From contig JAABOA010000011.1 in assembly GCA_015680635.1 (NCBI GenBank), positions 34,357 to 46,330 of the forward strand: a DNA stretch of 11,974 bases, given 5' to 3'. The first letter of the stretch is position 1. Every line of letters begins with the position of its first letter. Below the pieces are notes generated by a model that was not told the DNA's origin, searched no databases, and worked only from the letters and a program-made list of their open reading frames with translations. Shown in pieces: positions 1 to 9,300 of the stretch. Made by a program: the position numbers and the translations under genes. Source of the stretch: Lunasporangiospora selenospora (lineage: Eukaryota; Mortierellomycota; Mortierellomycetes; Mortierellales; Mortierellaceae).

Positions 1-25
1 TTTTTTTTTTTTTTTTTTTTTTTTT
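1..25. repeat. Homopolymer T25 tract at the window edge
   Basis: The window opens with 25 consecutive T. Read on the minus strand this is an A25 run beginning 36 nt after the stop codon of the peptidase gene at 62-64. It could be a genomic A-tract in the 3' UTR or just beyond it, or it could mark the edge of a contig that broke at a homopolymer. I see no AATAAA between the stop and the run. Confidence 0.9.
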
Positions 26-61
26 CATCTATTCCGTTTTTTCAGTTGAAACTAATATAAT

Positions 62-3000
62 TTAGCCACCTCTTTCCAAATCCAGCTGCTTGTCCAGTTC
101 GATCCAGCGAACAAAGGTCTTGATCACATGCTGCCGCTCCGCTCGTAACTCGTTCGAGTCCAGGTCACTTGATTCGTATAGGATATCTTGACAGTGACTA
201 GCGCTGGGGATGATCCTCATCACCGTTTCAAACTCGTTGACCGGATCAAATCCTCTTTTCTTGAATTGCTTGGTATCATCGAGTCTGTCTTGGTCTTGAA
301 TATGAGTGTCTTTGCCCTCTCTAGCGTCATGACTTGGCCAGCCAAGAGGTTGATCGCGAAGAGTTGAGTGTTGAGGACGACGAGAAGTTGGAGAATGAGT
401 AACGGGCGGAGGCTTTAGAGGATCCATGTTCTCCTGTCTTCCAGAATAATGTTTACGACGGTGCTGCTTTTCCATTGGCCCTTTTGGCGGGGGTTTGCTC
501 GTATATTCCCCATCCTTGGATTGACACCCATGTTCGGACCCCGGATTTCCACAATTAAAAGTATGTCTTGGTTCCGGTATTTGTTCATCCTCTTGAGGTT
601 GCCTGGAATGCCGATGAAGATCTCGCTCTCTCTGGGCTCTCAAGTACTCTTGAGCACTAGTGCCGGCAAGAGTAAGTTCAATCCAGGGATCTTTCTCGCC
701 GTTGGTAAAATAGTATCGTTCACTGGTTCCAGCGGCTTCTGTGGTCAGGTAGCGACCACCATTACGGTTTACCGCTAAATTAATGGGGAGACTTCGGTCC
801 TGGAGTATTTTTTGTTTTGGTACTGGGCTATCTGGGTAAGGTGGAGCAATTGTCGACTCAACATGGCTTGGTAATGGTGTAGACTCGCTGTGAATAAATG
901 TTTTTGAAGTGATACTAGACTTAGTGGTCTTGTCGCCTGTGCCTAAGATAGATTGGGTACCCAGACATGGAATACTCTGGTCTATTACAAGAACTTTGAC
1001 AGATTGAGAGTCTTGAGACTTATCAGATGTCTTCAGAACATTACTTTCGCAGAACCTATCTCCCCTCAAATATCTTGATGGTATTCGAGGGGGTGTAGCG
1101 CTGTTGTTCTCCACAATCAACTCATCACTAACAGCAATCTCCCAACTCCTAAATTTCCGGTTTACGTTAGATTCAACGTCTGGGTAGTCCTGAAGGAAAG
1201 GCCAATTCACACTATTGCTGGTACTGGCATTGGTTGTTGAGTGGGTGTCATGTTGCTGTTGCTGTCGCTCATCGCTATTAGGTACCTGAGTTTGCATTGA
1301 ATGGGCATCTCCGAAATAAAGCTGGCACTCTTGCCAGGCAGCCTCGAGCGTCAAAAGCCTTGAAAATACGCTCCCTTTCTTCAACTTTGTTTCGTCCGCA
1401 TAGCATCTGCATGGTTTACAGGATATCTTTTCCTTTGCCTCACTTCTGGATTTTGTTTCAGTGCCAAACCCCTGTGGATAGGATGAGCTCGTATCGTTCG
1501 TTGGATGCACATGTCGCCTGCTATGTCGAGGCTTTCCAAGAGGGATGTGAGGAGTATGCACATTATGAAGTGAGTCTCCAGCAGTCGTTGAATTAGATAA
1601 ACAACTGCTGTGTTCAGAGGATGTTATTATCGTGTCGTTCAGTACTGGGGGTGGCGAGACCGTGTCCAAATTAATGGTGTGTAATATCGGCAACGTTACA
1701 CCATCATTTCGGTGCGTTGAGTCCCACAGAGGTTGAGATGGAGAGCTTACAGGCGAAGTGGATTCCTTGCTTGATTGCTTCCTACAGCAGCATGGAGATG
1801 GCAAGGCTGTTTGCAAATATCCAAGCTCGCTACATGTTTGCCACAGCCAGGCCATACTTGCCAAGTTCTGTGCCGAGTTAGGGTCCAAATCGGAAGGCTG
1901 TATTTCTGATGCCTTGGTCGGTGTGAAATACTGCTGATCTCTGAACCATGCTGCAAGCGCCTTAACGTACCGGATACGCTTTTGGACTGTCAATTTAGAT
2001 GAAATGTTCTCTTTGGGTAACATCACAGGGCTCCTCGCTTTGTTTAACGCAGAGTCTGAGCGACTCTTTTGCTTGCCACCCACAGAGCCTTCTATCCGAG
2101 CTTGTGCCATCGTATCACACAGCATATCAATCGAAGTCTTTGGCGGATCAATATTGGGTGGAGTAACGACGGCATTATATTGGACCGCACTAGCCACTGT
2201 CCACCAAATCCAGCCTGCAGCATGTACTTCCTCGCCATCTAATGCATACTCGCTCGCAAAATCGGGACTAAACCAGTTGAGGACCTGGAGTTTGGCATCA
2301 CGTCTCCTCCGTTCCTCCTCTCCCGTGTTACCATCATCCCGACGATAACTCAGGAGCGTCTCCTCTGGACTTGGCACGTCAGTGGGGTATCCATTAGTTT
2401 CAGGACCGCTTGCTTCTCTCACTTCTCTACCAGACGCTACCTTGACTGTCGATTCAGGTATTATTTCTTGGTTCCAGGCCATTGTCTCACCAAACATAGT
2501 TTTCATCTGGTCCATAAAACTGTCTGTCATCTGTAGAGCCTCATCCAGGAAGTCCCGAGCAATTGCCAGGTCCTTGGCACAACTCTCTCCAAGGATCTCT
2601 GTTTGCGTATTACTGTACTCAAAAAAGTCGAGGGTAGAACGTATTGGGGCAGACGAAGCAAATACAGCGAAAACTTTAGAGGGGTACCGCTGTCGTGTCC
2701 AAGCCGCAAGATTGCCTCCATAAGAGCATCCAGCAAGGATCCATCGTGTCTTCTGGGCTGGAGTGTCTCCTTCTAGGGTACCCGTACTCTTTTGTGATGA
2801 TGTAGAGGTAGAGTTGGTAGTCTTCTTGGAAAAGTGAAAGCGTTGGAAGTGGTCAATAAAATATGCAATGTCTTCGATTGCCTGATCAACTGTTAAAAAC
2901 TTTAACAAATCCAGCGGAAGTCCATTCTCCTTGCTCGTCCCAGGCGGTATTTGAGGATAGTCATGATCTTTGTTTGCATGTGGGCCTCTTATCCTTGATG

Positions 3001-4334
3001 ACGATGTCCCGTTTCTACTGACTCCAGATGCCCGCCCATTGGTAGTGGATATGCTCTGCTCTGGTGGCTCTTGATGTGACGAAACTGGCTTTCGAAATTG
3101 GGCTCCTGGGGCAGCCCAATGGCGCGAGCCGGGTCGGTGATATCCTCTTTTTGGAGCATGTTGTTTCTCGCAAGAATGATGGTTAGTGGTCTCAGAGGTG
3201 CTCCTGACTGTAGTGTCTTGAAAGCGCGGGATAGAACTACCATAGAACCGGTGTTCTAGTGCAACAAGTAGCCCAGAAGTGGCGTTTGCGAGTTCATAGG
3301 CAAGTCCTCTCCGAAGAATGAGCGAATGAAGGGGGGTTTCGCCTGTGGTCCAGAGAATAATCGGTCCACCTAGAGAGAGTGACAGTAAAGTTTTTTGTTA
3401 TAAAAAAATTATGGCGCTCATTTTACATATCCTTTTAGAATGTGAAAAGTTACCTGGCTTGTAGAATTCGTCACTAACATAATAGTATTGCCCGAATGTG
3501 ATATTGAAGCTCGACTCAGCGCTACCCGGGCCTGTTCTGTTGATGCCACTGTGGTTAAAGTGGTTTAGGATTTGTGGAAAGTAGTAGTATCCTGGCTCAT
3601 CCTTCGCTCCCACCGGCTCAGCACTCGGCGTATTATTTGTAGCCGCTGAGTCGGTACTTTTAGTAGAGTCTTTCCGGAAAGCTGGGGCTCCCTCCGTGTT
3701 CTTTTGATTCATGGTCATCGCATCTGCGCGACTAAAAAGTGACCATTGGGAGAAATGTTAGACTCCAGAAAGCACCTCACGATTTGAACAGACCAATACT
3801 GAATGAATGATATGCATACCTTGTTGATTGCCACGGTTGCCCTCCTCCTTCGAGTTGGAGCCAAATACGGTCCCATCGAACTTGGTTCCTTGCGGCGGCG
3901 CGCATGGCCCAGTCCATGGTTCGCTTGTGCAATAATCCCAAGGCTTTGACAACAGGTCTTGGATGAAAGTCAGGGCTGTTGCCCAATCTTGCTCTGTTTT
4001 GACACGAAGCCAGGGTTGAACTATGATGAGGTCCTTCTAGTCTCCTCTGTGACCCTTGCCCTAGTCTTGCCTTCGATCTAACTTTGGATGAACCTGTTGT
4101 CGTCCGCGATTTCGAGAGGATAGGTTGATTCTTCCCTATGCTCAGGGCACCGCTAGCGATTGAAGGTGCCGAAGGCGGCAAACGACCCTGATGTGGAGTG
4201 AGGCCTTTTTCTGAGGAATAAGGATGGGGGTGATTGACTATGGCAACGAGAGCTGAACTAAGGGAGCACGTCCAAAGCAACAGCAGGAGTGGCGAAAACT
4301 CCAACAGGCACAACTTCAGACAACGACGTGCCAT
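62..4334 (-). CDS. Secreted serine carboxypeptidase, family S28 (prolyl carboxypeptidase-like), with large low-complexity insertions
   Basis: S28 enzymes cleave peptides next to proline in secretory, lysosomal or extracellular compartments. Simplest spliced model: exons 4334-3820, 3731-3454 and 3369-62, giving 1366 residues; numbering below follows it. The ATG at 4334 (A at -3, G at +4) opens a signal peptide: basic MARR, a leucine core, cleavage near residues 28-31. Family landmarks follow in order: YYYFPQILNHFN (about 220-231), DEFYKPGGPIIL across intron 2, LEHRFYG (302-308), LTVDQAIEDIAYFI (about 423), nucleophile elbow GCSYGG with Ser480, WQTCSELGYLQT, an AAWQECQLYFG segment, NGEKDPW with Asp1158, and SHCQD with His1323. 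The triad is therefore complete. The usual family length is about 450-550 residues; the excess is Ser/Thr/Pro/His-rich sequence between landmarks. The family usually has Gly where Cys479 stands. The 5' part is uncertain: a second open frame at 4036-3820 may be the true one. Family assignment is secure; the exact N-terminal 170 residues are not. Confidence 0.87.
240..690 (-). other. Low-complexity insertion between catalytic Asp and His of the peptidase
   Basis: About 150 residues rich in Arg, Gln, His, Pro, Lys and Asp separate NGEKDPW from PSASHCQD. In ordinary S28 enzymes these two motifs lie a few tens of residues apart. The segment has no stop codons and is strongly hydrophilic, as expected of a surface loop. 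It could also be removed by an intron I cannot recognise. Confidence 0.6.
780..1800 (-). other. Two long low-complexity insertions before the catalytic Asp of the peptidase
   Basis: Between GYLQT (near 1810) and NRNGGRY (near 765) only one family-like segment, AAWQECQLYFGD (about 1310-1350), is recognisable. The flanking stretches are Ser/Thr/His/Asn-rich. The upstream one contains a CCC run near 1785 and a CKPCRC cluster near 1400-1420. Several N-x-S/T sequons (for example NSTT, NDTS, NASTS, NNSAT) are present and could be glycosylated in a secreted protein. Confidence 0.55.
3370..3453 (-). other. Intron 2 of the S28 peptidase gene (84 nt)
   Basis: The donor reads CCAG|GTAACTTTT and the acceptor CTCTCTAG|GTGGACC on the minus strand. 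Splicing joins exon phase 1 to a two-base start and rebuilds the family motif YKPGGPIIL exactly across the junction, which is strong independent support. Confidence 0.92.
3732..3819 (-). other. Intron 1 of the S28 peptidase gene (88 nt; alternative acceptor makes it 96 nt)
   Basis: The donor CAACAAG|GTATGC is strong. A branch-like TCTAAC lies near 3755 and a CACTTTTTAG acceptor ends at 3732. A second acceptor, CGCGCAG, ends at 3724. The first acceptor keeps the frame that carries the signal peptide; the second keeps the competing frame open at 4036-3820. The choice of acceptor therefore decides the N-terminal protein sequence. Confidence 0.72.
3820..4036 (-). other. Competing open reading frame inside exon 1 of the peptidase gene
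   Basis: In the frame shifted relative to the signal peptide, codons from 4036 down to the intron 1 donor encode a balanced, protein-like stretch: it begins KDLIIVQPWLRVKTEQDW, continues with TFIQDLLSKPWDYC and EPWTGPCAPPQ, and ends GNRGNQQ. By my hand count about 57 percent of its third positions are G or C, against about 47 percent in the signal-peptide frame. It has no ATG and is blocked upstream by TAG at 4039-4037, which could itself be an intron acceptor (GACTAG). It joins exon 2 in frame through the acceptor ending at 3724. If real, there is one more small intron between the signal peptide and 4036; a weak donor GTTAGA lies at 4082, but I see no convincing one. Confidence 0.4.
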
Positions 4335-5460
4335 CCTATGCAAAAATCGGCACAAAGCAGCTTTAGTCGAAACTTGAGCTTTTGTTGCCAAGCAATCTGA
4401 TGAAAGGTTCGACTGGAGAATTGATGAGTATAGGGTATCAGTCTGGCAAGGATGAGTCAGGTAGAGGACACTGCTGAGTGTGGGTGGACGTTGAACGTTG
4501 TCTACGGACCACGTCCTTGCTGCAGGACAAGGGGTGGTGGGTGGTGCTAAGCGATGGCCGGAACGGACTGGAGTGTGTGTGTGATGCTGGGGAAAAGACC
4601 ATGGGAGTCAAACAATATGATTTCAAGAAGATGCAGTGGCGACGTAGTTGGGAGAAGAGTGTGCAAAGGTTGAACCCAACTAGCCTGTTTTGTCGACCCT
4701 CTCGCAAGCAAGGCCGCATGGAGCTAGCGGCCGGGACGATGCTGGAGGGCAGACAGAGGACGAAACAGAGATGCGGAAAGAAGAAAGAACAGGCAAAGAG
4801 ACAGATCTTCTTTGACGCCGTACCGTGCCAATCGACCACAGCAGATAGCAGTGGCCACAAATGGAGATGCCAGGAGGGCATGGAACCTGGGAACGCCCAG
4901 AGAGGAATTTCAATAACCCACCTTGTCGTTGTGAAAAAAAGCAGACCTGATCCGTGCATGGTGACAATATCGATCATTCTAGGCAAAATGGCCGTCAAGG
5001 AGCCCGAGTCGAGAACTAGTACTTGCTCTGTTTAGACCTCGGTTGCACTTGGCCCAGTTCAGCCTGGATGGTCACATGCCCACAGTGTGCTACGCAATGC
5101 AAAATGCACGCTCAAGAGCAAGCCCTTGCACTGTTCCCCAAAGGAAAGGAAAGGGACTGGCCGAGAGAAGGCCACGCATAATCCACACTGCTCCCCATCG
5201 GTGACAAAAGTTCTTGCAACAGCCGAACAACTGCACGGAGCACTAAGAAAGCCAAGGGCCATGCCATGTAAAATAGGTGCTGCGACTCGCCAGGAGTTTG
5301 CTGCTGAGCAAGCTCTGGCGCAGCGGCTGCTCTCTCTGCATCCAAGGCAGCAAGAGGGCATGACTAAGTTTCTGGATTGAATTTGACATTCATCCACCAA
5401 GTAAGTAAAATGTTCATTCGCTTCAACTCGTCATTTCCGTGGCTGCTGTCGTTTTCGCCA
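4335..5460. promoter_or_regulatory. Divergent intergenic region: presumed promoter and leader of the peptidase gene
   Basis: This stretch holds no gene that I can support. From 4741 to 4810 the plus strand is purine-rich (GGAAAGAAGAAAGAAC and similar), so in the sense of the peptidase gene it is a pyrimidine tract, typical of fungal core promoters. Just before the ATG the peptidase leader reads GACTAAAG then TTTTTGCATAG, which could be the 3' end of a leader intron. Overlapping open frames on both strands between 4438 and 5400 lack homology-like motifs. Confidence 0.45.
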
Positions 5461-5700
5461 GTGGCTCTCTCCCTCTCTCCCTCTCTCCCTCTCTTCCCCA
5501 CCCTACCCCCACTTCACTCTCACACAGGTCGCAGTCACCAAGACACTTTTCCATCCCTCTTCTCTCACTCTCACACTCGCACACTCTCTTTCTTTCTTTC
5601 TCTCTCTCTCTCACTCACTTTCTCACTCTCTCACTCTCTCACTCTCTCACTTACTCACACACACTCTCACTCACTCACACACACACTCTCTCTCTCGCCA
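5461..5700 (+). repeat. CT/CA-rich simple-sequence tract (microsatellite) in the promoter of the disordered-protein gene
   Basis: Almost pure pyrimidine with interspersed A: CTCTCCCT units near 5465-5495, TTTCTTTCTTTCTCTCTC near 5588-5610, then CACTCTCT and CACACACA units to 5697. Its position upstream of a large plus-strand gene fits a CT-rich core promoter or transcribed leader. It is also expected to vary in length and to be error-prone in assembly. Confidence 0.85.
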
Positions 5701-6321
5701 TCCATTCTCAGCATCCTTGCACAGCTGTTGGTGCAGCCATAGAATCGTATTCTTTCTCATTAGCTTCTTCTCCGACATCATTCCTCCCTTCCATTCTCCC
5801 CAACACCCTCTTCTATATCCCTTGACCTTGTCTTGTCTTTTTAGCTTGTTACTTCTTCCCAATTCACAGAGATTATACGGGGTGTCGGAGCGAAGAGACG
5901 CAACGCCTTCATTGCCCTTTTCCACCCTGTTCGTCTGACCAGTCCGACTCCGCCACCCTCATCACCCCTTCCTCCTTCACTTTCTCTCGCCACTGTCGCC
6001 TCCAGGCCCCACTCAACCAAGAGATTCTAGGTGAGCAAACCATCTCTTGTATCGATGTGCAGCAGTTCATGCATGGCCTGTCTTTTTTTTTTGCCTCGTT
6101 TCATGTTAGCATGGTGTTCATGACTGGCCTTACATGCGGGCTCAGTAAAAGCGGTCATATTGTCAGTCACTCACTCAACCTCTATCCAAACTTGGCCGGG
6201 GCGAAGGTCAGGAAGACTACCCACACGCACTTCTGTCATATATTCCTATTCATAGTGTCCTGCGCCCACGCTCTCTTCAACCAAAAGAGCAGCTATCAAT
6301 AACCAAAGCAACTGTTGGATC
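5701..6321 (+). promoter_or_regulatory. Presumed 5' UTR and leader of the disordered-protein gene
   Basis: Continues as pyrimidine-rich DNA to about 6010 and then becomes mixed sequence up to the ATG at 6322. The ATG context is good (A at -3, G at +4). Reading frames here carry only Ser/Leu/His translations of CT repeats or a short 81-residue frame without any recognisable feature, so I read it as non-coding. Confidence 0.5.
6031..6292 (+). other. Possible 5' UTR intron of the disordered-protein gene
   Basis: A good donor, TCTAG|GTGAGC, occurs at 6031. A plausible acceptor, CCAAAAGAGCAG, ends at 6292, 29 nt before the start codon, with CTCTCTTCAACC upstream as a possible branch and pyrimidine region. 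No coding frame constrains the junction, so this is a pattern-based suggestion only. Confidence 0.35.
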
Positions 6322-9300
6322 ATGGAGGAGCTTAGTCACCACTCTGGCGCCAACAGCGGCAACACTAGCAGCGTCGGCAGCGCCAGCAGCGCTAGTATTG
6401 GCGGCGCCCAGAATGGATTCAACCTACCTGGAGGTAGCTCCAGCAATGTTGGAGGCAATTCCTTCTCGAACACGAGTAGTAATCTTAGTTCTAGGACATC
6501 CACAGTGTACCCACGGAGGTCACGGGCCCCCTTACCACCTCAGCACCAGCCAACTCATAGACACTTAGGCTTCAACACTGACACCAGCCAGACTTACACT
6601 TCTTTCGGGAACAGCACCTCTGGTCACACTATCGATAAGCCATCACAAACTCGCACATCAGCCACCTTAAATCCTAGACATGACCGAACCACTGGGGTTT
6701 CCGCCAACAGTAATACTAGTTTGACCAGCAACTATGATAGCACTTCCTGTGTCAGCAGCAATGTTAGCGGTAACAGTGCTAGCCAGAGCACCATCATCAG
6801 AGCTACACCATCGAGTAACAATTCCATCTCCAAAGATAGCCGGCCACTGATTACCGACTCGGAAGCAGTCTCGCCATACACCAGCTTTACCAATACCAAC
6901 TCTAGTGTACGGCGCTCCCGTGGACCTTTGAACTCTTCTGAACGAGCTGAGCGCCCGATAGAATTCATTTCATCGACGCCACGGGATAAGAAGGGCTCGA
7001 CTCAAACAGGGAACCAGAACTCAGCTTTAACAGACCTCTCGAATCTTCCATCGGCACCAAGTGTATTGGATGATGTTCTTAAGCCAACACTTGATACACC
7101 AACAATGGTCATGCGTCCATCAGCGCGCGCTAGAGAGAGGCTTTCAATGAACTCTTCTACTTCACAACTGAACTCTGCGCCGTCGTCTCAGCAACATGAT
7201 CAGCAACAGAGCCAACCGCAGAGCCAACCGCAGAGCCAGCAACAGAGCCAGCAACAGAGCCAGCAACAGAGCCAGCAACAGAGTCACTCGCATACTCATG
7301 CCCAAAACCAACCAAGACTTCAGCACCAGTCATCCGATGATCCTCTGGATATTTTCAAGTCGCTTGACCTGTCACCAACACTACCAAAGTCAGGTTACAT
7401 GGGCTACAATTCTTCAGATCGGACTACAGCTGGAAAAATAGCAGCCCCATCTCTACCTTCATTCCCGCCTGTTATGACGGACTTCTCACCATTAGGGCGT
7501 CATTCAGGCCTTGAAAATCCTACATTGACACAGAGCAATGCCTTACCAAATAGTAACGCTCTGCAGCACAACCTTCTCAATACTTCAGCAATATCGACCT
7601 CAGCCTCTAGGCTATCATCTTTGACTCTTTCCAGTGGCGGAGAAAATGATAGTAAACACGGAAGTTCCCCAGCGTCTTCTGCTTCTTCTTTTTCGTCATT
7701 TCCAATGGCATCTCAGCAAAAAATGGATAGTCAGGATGTTCATACGTTTCCTATCAGGAGAGCATTTGGTTCGTTTGCTACTTCGTCACCTACGGTGTCC
7801 CAACTTTCAGCATCACTATCTTCTGCCTCACCGCAACCACCATCGCAATCTCAGATGGGTTTGATAAATTCAATTACCAATGATTTACCCGCTCCTCCTC
7901 GGCTAACTACATTGGAAGAGTCTGCTCTACCGATTTCATCAAGTTTGAAGGCTTCCATAACCCCGACAGTCTTGACCGCTTTCCCTTCCACCGTTGTTCC
8001 TGCACCGATTCCTTCTGGGTTTAACACACTGGCCCGTCCTCCGACCTCATTTACAGCCCCAGTTCCAGCTCCAAATACAATTCCTATTCTGCACTCAGTT
8101 GCGACCTCAGTGCCGTTCCCAGCCCCGCCTCCGGCTCCACTGCCGGCTCCACCCTCCATCAGACCTTTGGCCCCTGGTGCGGGTTTGGATGAATTTACTC
8201 CACTGAATCAATCACTAGAAGTACGCCCTGTCACCAATACAATCACTACTCATTCACTAGGATCAGTTCAACCGCGGAGAATATCCAGATCATCGAATTC
8301 TGTTTCCAGCAGCGCTGAATCCTCACTTACCACAGCAAGCGTTTCCCTGAAAGAGACTAGCCTCAGTTCAAGTGTCTCTTATCAAGATGATCCTCCTCTC
8401 CCAACACCACGCATAACGCCCCTCCCAGTGCCTCAGAGAAAGCTTTCATCCAATTCATTCGCTGCAAATGCGCAATTTCAGATACCAGTATATCAACCTT
8501 TTGCGCCCAGTCGCATGGCGGTTGTACATTCATCATCGCCAATGCCGCTGCCTACACCTACACCGCCACCACCACCGCCACCGCCACCTTACCTTCCTGC
8601 GCCACCGCTGCCTCCGCCCCAGATCCCCGCAATGCCGTGGCATATTGACATGGAATTTGACTTGCCACCCATACCCAAGGTCGACGCGTCAGCACCTGCG
8701 GTTAGACATAGTCACGCTTCACCTCTAGAGGCCGCGCCACCTATACCTCTACCAAAACCGCCGCAGTCGCTTGGCCAGCCACTAGGTGTACATATGCAGG
8801 GGAAGCGGCTGGATGGGCTCCAGGAAAGGCTGCAAGAAAGGCTGCAAGAAAGGCAACAGCAGCAGATGCGAGTACAGATTGAACACGATAGGCCAGGTGA
8901 CTCGCCTTCGCCGTCTGCGTCGAACAGTGCGCAAAGGCTGCAGATACAGAACCTGCCGCAGGCCGTCGAGGTTCGTAGTAGGACGCCTTCACCCGTGCCC
9001 TACCGTTTACTCTCACCCCCACCCCCGCAGTCGGTGCAGCCTATTCAACCTTCAAAAGTGCCTGTATTGCAGTTTGCTGATCTTCCAGCTCCTTCGACTC
9101 TTTTGGAACACCTCGACGAGACTTTCTTCAAACCCATATCCAATGACTTTGATTCGGGCTCGGACTCTGACGAAGAGAGCCTCGACTTGACATCACTGCA
9201 GCCCACCCCCAAGTCATCTCCCGGGCCAACACTGATGCCAGCTGTACCGGTTGTGCAGCCGCAAGCGTCTTTCAGACGTTCCACGCCCCATCTACCATCC

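Noticed and set aside
2906-2908. Apparent start of a 948-codon frame at 2908
   Set aside because: The codon is TTG, and family-like coding sequence continues upstream through GGPIIL to intron 2, so this is an internal Leu.
2989-3243. 84-codon minus-strand frame overlapping peptidase exon 3
   Set aside because: The S28 landmark LEHRFYG and the LTVDQA segment lie in the other frame, which is open straight through this stretch.
4438-4998. 186-codon minus-strand open frame upstream of the peptidase
   Set aside because: Cys/Phe/Ser/His-rich, looks like translation of a pyrimidine-rich leader. Not in the spliced peptidase model, and nothing recognisable in it.
4478-5035. 185-codon plus-strand open frame (first ATG at 4601, about 145 codons)
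   Set aside because: Basic, Cys-scattered composition with no motif or domain pattern; it lies antisense to the presumed peptidase leader and overlaps an equally long frame on the other strand.
5377-5825. Ser/Leu/His-rich frames through the CT/CA tract
   Set aside because: They are direct translations of microsatellite repeats in several frames.
6057-6302. 81-codon frame just before the disordered-protein gene
   Set aside because: No recognisable feature; it ends 20 nt before the main ATG and fits better as leader or intron sequence. A regulatory upstream frame is possible but unsupported.
8551-8625. Formin-like FH1 tract
   Set aside because: Polyproline alone is not enough; no FH2 domain follows, and the C-terminal fold is different.
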